A stretch of 64,000 nt of DNA from Streptomyces klenkii (GTDB lineage Bacteria; Actinomycetota; Actinomycetes; Streptomycetales; Streptomycetaceae). The notes below the pieces were generated by a model. That model made no database searches. It worked only from the letters and a program-made list of their open reading frames with translations, and was not told the DNA's origin. The translations under genes and the position numbers were made by a program. The stretch spans positions 186,001 through 250,000 of the forward strand of contig NZ_RBAM01000006.1 of the NCBI RefSeq assembly GCF_003626645.1, written 5' to 3'. Each line of letters begins with the position of its first letter. Within the stretch, counting starts at the first letter, position 1. Below, in pieces: positions 58,441-64,000 of the stretch.

Positions 58441-61400
58441 TTAGAACTCGAGCTCGAAGAACGGCGCGGGCGGTTCGGCCGCCGCGGCGGGGCGGCCGGT
58501 TTCCACGGGCGCTGGTGCGGGCGCGTCGGCGTGCGCGTCGGCGGACGCTCCGACGGGCGGGTGGGCGGGCGCCTCGGCAGGGGCGTCGAACCAGAACCGG
58601 CGCCGCCGGTAGCGGGGCGGGTCCAGCGGCGAGCGCGTCGCCACGTGCTCGTCCGGCGCCTGACGCACCACCATGTGCGCGTTGGTGCCGCCGAACCCGA
58701 AGGAGCTGACGGCGCCGCGGCGCGTCCCGTCGCGTCCGGGGAACGCGCGCGGCTCCCGCACGGGGAACAGCGGCGACTCGTCGAACCGGAAGCGCCGGTT
58801 GAGGGTCTCGCAGTGCAGCGTCGGCGGCAGCTGCGCGTGGTGGACCGACAGCACGACCTTCATCAGCCCGGCCATGCCCGCGGCGCTGAGGGTGTGCCCG
58901 ATGTTGGTCTTCACGCTGCCGACGCCGCAGAATCCGATCGCGTCGGTGGAGCCGCGGAACGCCTCGGTGAGCGCCTTCAGCTCCATCGGGTCACCGATCA
59001 TGGTGCCGGTGCCGTGCGCCTCCACGTAACCGATCCGGTCCGGGGAGACCCCGGCGTCGGCCCAGGCCGCCTCGATGACGTCCTTCTGCGCCCGCGGGTT
59101 GGGGGTGGTGATGCCCATGGTGCGGCCGTCGTTGTTCACGGCGCTGCCCTCGATGACCGCGTAGATCCGGTCGCCGTCGCGCACCGCGTCGGCCAGGCGC
59201 TTGAGCAGCATCGTGCCGGCGCCCTCGCCCAGGACGATGCCGTCGGCCCGCTCGTCGAACGTACGGCAGCGGCCGGTCGGGGAGAGCGCACCCGCACCGC
59301 TCATGCCGACGAACGGCACCTCGTCGAGGAGGATGTCGACGCCGCTGGCGAACGCCAGGTCCGACTCCCCCGTCCGCAGGCTGCGTGCGGCCAGGTGCAC
59401 CGCGACGAGCGCGCTGGAGCAGGCCGTGTCGACGACGACGGCCGGCCCGCGCAGGTCGAGGTAGTGCGACAGCTGCGCGGCGATGAAGTTCTGCGCCATG
59501 CCGCTGATCGAGTGCGGCCCGGCGGCGCCGTGGTGGGCACCGAAGTTCGCGCTCCGGGCGCCCGCGAAGACGCCGACGCGCCGGCCCGCGACCTCCTCGG
59601 GCGTGAGCCCGGCGTCGGCCAGGCACTCCGCACCGGTCTCCAGGACCTGCCGCACCAGGGGGTCGACGTGCGGGCCCGCGGCCGGGTCGAGGCGGAAGTA
59701 CTCCGGGTCGAAGTCCTCGATGCCGTCGAGGAAGCCGCCCCACTTGCTGACGGTGGTGCCGGGTTCCGCCACCGGCCGCCACAGGCGGTCCGCGTCCCAG
59801 CGGGACGCCGGCACCTCGGTCACGGAATCCGTCCCGGACACGAGGTTCCGCCAGAACGCCCGGTGGTCGGACGCGCCGGGGAAGTGCGCGGCGAGGCCGA
59901 CGACGGCGATGGCGCCGTCCTCGTCACGCGCCGTCTCCGGGACCCGCGCCGCTTCCGGCGAGGCCGCGGGGGCTACGACGGCCGTCGCGACGACCGGCTC
60001 CGGGGCCGGCTCCGCGAGCGCGGCGTCCGGGACCTCGTCCCGCAGGGCCGCCGCGAGGAGCGTCACGGTCGGGTTCTCCAGAACGGCCGACGGCTCCGCG
60101 ACGACGCCGAGTTCGCGCTCCAGGGCGGCGAGGATCTGGGCGACCATGATCGAGTCCACGCCCAGGTCGGCGAAGTCCTCGTCCGGTCCGATCTTCGCCG
60201 CGTCCATGCGGAGGGTCGAGGCGAGCACCTCGGTCACCTTCCGGACCAGGCCGGTTCCGGCCGGGGCTGCGGGCGCGGCGGCCGCGGGGGCGGCTACGGC
60301 GGGCGCGGCGGCCTTGCGGCCGGGCGCCGGCACCGCGAGGAGCGCGGCGGCGTCGAAGCGCGCGGCGTCCACGACGCACGGCAGGACGACCGGGTCGTTC
60401 CCGCTCATGGCCCGGTCCAGGAGGGCGAGCCCCGTCTCCGGGTCGAGGGTCCGCAGGCCCAGGTCCCGGTAGGCCGGGGTGTCGACCTCGGGCATGCCGG
60501 CGGACTGCCAGCTGGGCCACTGCAGCGACCTGACGACGGGTCCGCCGGTGGCGGCCCGGTACGCGGCGACGCGGTCGAGCGCGGAGTTGGCGAGCGCGTA
60601 GTCGCTCATGCCCACGGCCAGCGCGGGCACCTGTCCGGCGATGGACGAGTACAGCACGACGAAGCGCAGCGGGTCGTTCGCACACGCGTCCAGGACGGCC
60701 TGGAGGCCGGTCGTCTTGGGTTCGAGCACCTGCTGGACGTCCTCGATCCGCTTGCCGACGAAGGCGGGGTCGCGCATGACGCCGAGCCCGGCGCAGTGCA
60801 CGATCCCGGCGATCGGGCCGGTCCGCTGCCGGACCCGGTCGAGGACCTCGGCGATCCGGTCCGACGGGGCGGCTTCGATCGTCACCCGCACGCCGGGGCG
60901 TTCGAGCGCCACGAGGTCGCGCAGGCGCGCCGCGAGGGCCGCGTCGGTGCCGGGGTCGGCGAGGAGCGCCGGCCACGCGTCGCGGGCGGGCATCGGCGAG
61001 CGGCCGAGCAGGACGAGCCGGTCGGCTCCCCGCTCGACGAGCCGCGCCGCGACCAGCCGGCCGAGCGCGCCCGTGCCGCCGGTGATGACGACGGTCCGGC
61101 CGGCCAGGTCCGCCGACCAGTCGGCGGACGCCGGGGCCGGGGCGGCCGGGCGCAGCACCGGACGGTGCCGCTCCCCCGCCCGGACGCAGACCTCGGTCAC
61201 CGGGTCGGTCGCCGCGAGTTCGGCGGCGGCCGCCGACCGCACGGCGGCGGGCGTCAGGGTGTCGAGGTCGAGGGTGCGGGCGAAGACGCCGCGGTACTCG
61301 GCCGTGAGCATCCTGACGAGGCCCGCGAACGCGGCGCCGCGCAGCGTCGGCTGCTCGGTGCGGAACGTCGTGAGGCCGCGGGTCAGGTGCAGGTAGGCGA

Positions 61401-64000
61401 GGCCGCGGGTGCGGTGCGCGCCGACGAGGTCGCGCAGCAGCGCGATCCGGAACGGGTCGGCGGTCACGGTGGCGACCGGCACGGCCGAGGCGTCGGCCAG
61501 GTCGATCACGGCGTCCACCCGGCCGGCCGACTCCACGATCCGCGCGCGGGCGGCGTCGTCGCCGTCGCCGTTGCCGGCTTCGCCGAGCCGGACCACGACG
61601 GCACCGGGCCCGAAGGCCGCGGCGGCGCCGGGGTCGGTCTCCGGACCGACGAGGACCATGAGCCTGCCCGGCAGTTCGGCCTGCGGCAGCGGGGCGGCCT
61701 CCCAGTCCTTGACCAGCAGCAGGGAAGAGTCCTGGGAGCCCGAGGAGCCCGCCTGCCGGTCCTGCCGTACGTCCGCGGGGGCGGCGGCCGGGAGCCAGTG
61801 CCGCTCGCGGGCGAAGGGGTAGGTGGGCATGGAGGTCAGCGGCGCCCGGTCGGTGCGCAGGGCGCTCCAGTCGATGTCGGCGCCCTCCTGCCAGAGCTGC
61901 GCGAGACGGTCGAGCCGTCCCTCGCGGACCAGGCGCTCCAGGTAGCTCGCGCCCTCCGGCTCGGACAGCCACCCGTGGTCGCCGTCCGCGCCGCCGTGTG
62001 CACGGCCGCCGTCGAGGAAGGCGGCCAGCTGCGCGCGCAGGTCCCCGGTCGAGCGGGCGACCACCGCGAGGCGCACCGCCATGGGGACGCGTCCGGTCCG
62101 GGAGGTGCGGGCGAGCGAGGCCAGCGGCGGGACGTCCTCGCCGCCGAGGAACTCCACCGTCGCCGCCGCGTACCGGCGCAGGGCGTCCTCGTCGCGGGCG
62201 GAGAGCAGGAACACCTCCTCGGCCTCGCGGTCCGTGGCGACGGAGGCCGGCGCGGCGGGCGCCTCCTCCAGGACGACGTGGGCGTTGACCCCGCCGAAGC
62301 CGAACGAGCTGACCCCGGCGCGCAGCGGCAGGGGCGCGCCGCCGGCGTCCGCGGGCTCCCACGGGGTGGCCTCCAGCACGGGCCGGAACGGCGTGCCGGT
62401 GAGGTCGATCAGCGGGTTGAGCTGCTTCAGGTGCAGCGTCGGCGGCAGCGTCCGGTGGCGCATGGCCAGCACGACCTTGATGACGCCGGCGATGCCCGCG
62501 GCGGGCTCCAGGTGACCGATGTTGCTCTTGACGGTGCCGATGCCGCACGGGGTGGCCGGTCCGTCCGCCAGGGTGCGGTGGGCGCGGGTCAGTCCGTCGA
62601 TCTCGACCGGGTCGCCGAGCGCGGTGCCGGTGCCGTGGAGTTCGACGTAGGACAGCGTCGCGGCCGGTACCCCGGCGTCCCGGTAGGCGTCGACCAGCAG
62701 GTCGGCCTGGGCCAGGGGGTTGGGGGCGGTCAGCGAGGAGGCGTGGCCGCCGTGGCTGACGGCGCTGCCGCGGATCACCGCGTGCACCCGGTCGCCGTCG
62801 GCGAGGGCGCGCGCGAGCGGCTTGAGGATGACCACGCCGACGCCCTCGCCCTTGACGTAGCCGTCGGCCCGCGCGTCCAGCGCCTTGCAGCGGCCGTCGG
62901 GGGCGAGCACGCCGAGCTGGTTGCCGGCGACGACGGTCTGCGGCGTCAGCACCAGGCTGACGCCGCCGGCGACGGCCATCTCGCTCTCGCCGCTGCGCAG
63001 GGCGCGCACGGCGCGGTGCAGCGCCACCAGGGAGCTGGAGCAGGCGGTGTCGACGCTCTCGCTGGCGCCCTTGAGGTCCAGCAGGTACGAGATGCGGTTG
63101 GCCAGCATGGTCCGCGCCAGCCCGGTGCCGGCGTGGGGGTTCACCCGCTCGCCCCGGAGGACCATCGTCTCGTAGTCGTTGAACTGCACGCCCGCGAAGA
63201 CGCTGACCCGGTGGCCGGCGAGCCGGTCGGGCCGGCAGCCGGCGTCCTCCAGCGCCGCCCACGTCTGTTCGAGGAACAGGCGGTGCTGCGGGTCCATGAC
63301 CTCGGCCTCGGCGGGCGAGAGCTTGAAGAACCGCGGGTCGAAGCGGTCGACGTCGTCCAGGAAGCCGCCCCAGCGCGCGGTGCCGCCGAAGCGCCGGGAG
63401 ACCTCCTGCCAGTCCCACCGGCCGGCGGGCGTCTCGGTGATCAGGTCACGCCCTTCGGCGAGGTTCCGCCAGAAGGCCTCCAGCCCGGGCGAGCCGGGGA
63501 AACGACCGGACATGCCGATGATGGCGACGGCGTCGCCGTCGGCGGGTGTCACCGCGGGCGCGGCCACGGCCGGCTCTACGGCCGTGGCGGCGGGCACGGC
63601 CGCCGGGTGCGCGTCGTGCTCCAGCAGGCCGGGGTGCTCCGACAGCAGGTGACGGGCCAGCTTCTCGACCGTGTTGGCGCCGAACAGCGTCGTCGTCGGC
63701 ACCGAGACGCCGTAGCGCTCCTCCAGGGCCACGGACAGGGACTGGAGCCCGAAGGAGTCCAGGCCGTACTCGCCGAACCCGGCCTCCGGGTCGAGGTCCC
63801 GCGGTGCGAGGCCGACGAGTCCGGCAACCATCGTCCGCAGCCGGCCGGTCAGGCCGGCCGGTGCCGCGCCGGCCTGCCGGGCAGGCTGCGGGGCCACGGG
63901 CTGCGGCGTGCGGACCGCGGGCTCGCTCTCGCGGATCCGCATCGCCTCGACGCGCTCGCGCATCCGCCCGGGCTCGCCGGGCAGGACGGCGACCTGGGGG
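58441..64000 (-). CDS. Modular trans-AT-type PKS, 5' end outside window: ACP-KS-KR-ACP-KS
   Basis: The frame is open through base 64000 (codons above ATG 63963 read PQVAVLPGEPGR), so the gene very probably continues upstream; about 1,853 codons are visible. Counting from 63963: ACP (YGLDSFGLQSL near 70), KS (150-570, DTACSSSLVALH near 304), a post-KS segment ending PTYPFARERHWL with no AT, KR (958-1125, TGGTGALG and SDYALANSALD), ACP (LGVDSIMVAQIL near 1265) and a terminal KS (1360-1780, DTACSSALVAVH). The C-terminal KS without its own processing domains, continued by DH-ACP-KR on the next protein, is a split module typical of trans-AT systems. The stop is 21 bp before the next start. Confidence 0.92.
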   Translation of the reverse strand, partial: PQVAVLPGEPGRMRERVEAMRIRESEPAVRTPQPVAPQPARQAGAAPAGLTGRLRTMVAGLVGLAPRDLDPEAGFGEYGLDSFGLQSLSVALEERYGVSVPTTTLFGANTVEKLARHLLSEHPGLLEHDAHPAAVPAATAVEPAVAAPAVTPADGDAVAIIGMSGRFPGSPGLEAFWRNLAEGRDLITETPAGRWDWQEVSRRFGGTARWGGFLDDVDRFDPRFFKLSPAEAEVMDPQHRLFLEQTWAALEDAGCRPDRLAGHRVSVFAGVQFNDYETMVLRGERVNPHAGTGLARTMLANRISYLLDLKGASESVDTACSSSLVALHRAVRALRSGESEMAVAGGVSLVLTPQTVVAGNQLGVLAPDGRCKALDARADGYVKGEGVGVVILKPLARALADGDRVHAVIRGSAVSHGGHASSLTAPNPLAQADLLVDAYRDAGVPAATLSYVELHGTGTALGDPVEIDGLTRAHRTLADGPATPCGIGTVKSNIGHLEPAAGIAGVIKVVLAMRHRTLPPTLHLKQLNPLIDLTGTPFRPVLEATPWEPADAGGAPLPLRAGVSSFGFGGVNAHVVLEEAPAAPASVATDREAEEVFLLSARDEDALRRYAAATVEFLGGEDVPPLASLARTSRTGRVPMAVRLAVVARSTGDLRAQLAAFLDGGRAHGGADGDHGWLSEPEGASYLERLVREGRLDRLAQLWQEGADIDWSALRTDRAPLTSMPTYPFARERHWLPAAAPADVRQDRQAGSSGSQDSSLLLVKDWEAAPLPQAELPGRLMVLVGPETDPGAAAAFGPGAVVVRLGEAGNGDGDDAARARIVESAGRVDAVIDLADASAVPVATVTADPFRIALLRDLVGAHRTRGLAYLHLTRGLTTFRTEQPTLRGAAFAGLVRMLTAEYRGVFARTLDLDTLTPAAVRSAAAAELAATDPVTEVCVRAGERHRPVLRPAAPAPASADWSADLAGRTVVITGGTGALGRLVAARLVERGADRLVLLGRSPMPARDAWPALLADPGTDAALAARLRDLVALERPGVRVTIEAAPSDRIAEVLDRVRQRTGPIAGIVHCAGLGVMRDPAFVGKRIEDVQQVLEPKTTGLQAVLDACANDPLRFVVLYSSIAGQVPALAVGMSDYALANSALDRVAAYRAATGGPVVRSLQWPSWQSAGMPEVDTPAYRDLGLRTLDPETGLALLDRAMSGNDPVVLPCVVDAARFDAAALLAVPAPGRKAAAPAVAAPAAAAPAAPAGTGLVRKVTEVLASTLRMDAAKIGPDEDFADLGVDSIMVAQILAALERELGVVAEPSAVLENPTVTLLAAALRDEVPDAALAEPAPEPVVATAVVAPAASPEAARVPETARDEDGAIAVVGLAAHFPGASDHRAFWRNLVSGTDSVTEVPASRWDADRLWRPVAEPGTTVSKWGGFLDGIEDFDPEYFRLDPAAGPHVDPLVRQVLETGAECLADAGLTPEEVAGRRVGVFAGARSANFGAHHGAAGPHSISGMAQNFIAAQLSHYLDLRGPAVVVDTACSSALVAVHLAARSLRTGESDLAFASGVDILLDEVPFVGMSGAGALSPTGRCRTFDERADGIVLGEGAGTMLLKRLADAVRDGDRIYAVIEGSAVNNDGRTMGITTPNPRAQKDVIEAAWADAGVSPDRIGYVEAHGTGTMIGDPMELKALTEAFRGSTDAIGFCGVGSVKTNIGHTLSAAGMAGLMKVVLSVHHAQLPPTLHCETLNRRFRFDESPLFPVREPRAFPGRDGTRRGAVSSFGFGGTNAHMVVRQAPDEHVATRSPLDPPRYRRRRFWFDAPAEAPAHPPVGASADAHADAPAPAPVETGRPAAAAEPPAPFFELEF

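Overview
This is a high-GC actinobacterial window, almost certainly Streptomyces. The evidence is very GC-rich codon use, GTG/TTG starts, rare TTA leucine codons confined to the cluster, MbtH plus giant NRPS and PKS genes, and an actinobacterial type I-E-like CRISPR repeat. It is mostly specialised-metabolism DNA: an NRPS cluster (about 6.6-39.4 kb) and most of a modular PKS (42.2 kb to beyond the right edge), preceded by a short ordinary stretch.

Layout. 1-6.6 kb: end of an unknown gene, a hairpin terminator, a quinone-reductase-like flavoprotein divergent from an XRE/MmyB-type regulator, a DUF4232-type lipoprotein, an HdeD-like membrane protein, an MHS-family (ProP-like) transporter and a MetF-like reductase. 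6.7-11.7 kb (minus): a packed cassette of a GH3-type acyl-acid amido synthetase, a thymidylate-kinase-like P-loop protein, an unknown protein, a shortened arginyl-tRNA-synthetase-like protein and a CPBP protease. 11.7-30.1 kb (minus): MbtH and three NRPS genes, C-A-T-E / C-A(Ser)-T-C-A-T / C-A(Gln-like)-T-E-C-T-TE. 30.6-39.4 kb (plus, divergent): SbnA and SbnB (L-2,3-diaminopropionate synthesis), a KAS III-like enzyme, a type II thioesterase, an SDR, a stand-alone A-T protein with a decayed C domain, and an MFS exporter. 39.4-42.2 kb: a broken macro-domain gene, a three-repeat CRISPR array, a secreted GH43-like protein with a lectin-like repeat domain, and an 18-bp-arm hairpin. 42.2-64 kb (minus): three PKS genes. 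The upstream part has no AT domains (trans-AT style), while the last protein has two integrated ATs (cis-AT style); the switch falls inside the middle protein.

How the genes may work together. The NRPS order and C-domain subtypes agree with an acyl- or aryl-capped peptide: R, D-X1, Ser, X3, D-Gln (probable), Z. The last NRPS module has no adenylation domain. The stand-alone A-T protein with a threonine-like pocket, beside an alpha/beta-hydrolase and a KAS III enzyme, is the natural candidate to load residue Z in trans. SbnA/SbnB should supply diaminopropionate. TTA codons in sbnA, the first NRPS gene and the unknown gene of the tail cassette suggest that both arms depend on bldA. The tail cassette pairing an aminoacyl-tRNA-synthetase-like protein with a GH3 ligase is the least familiar part and the best candidate for undescribed chemistry. 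Whether the PKS belongs to the same pathway cannot be settled here: it has no terminal thioesterase, its 5' end lies outside the window, and no trans-AT gene is present.
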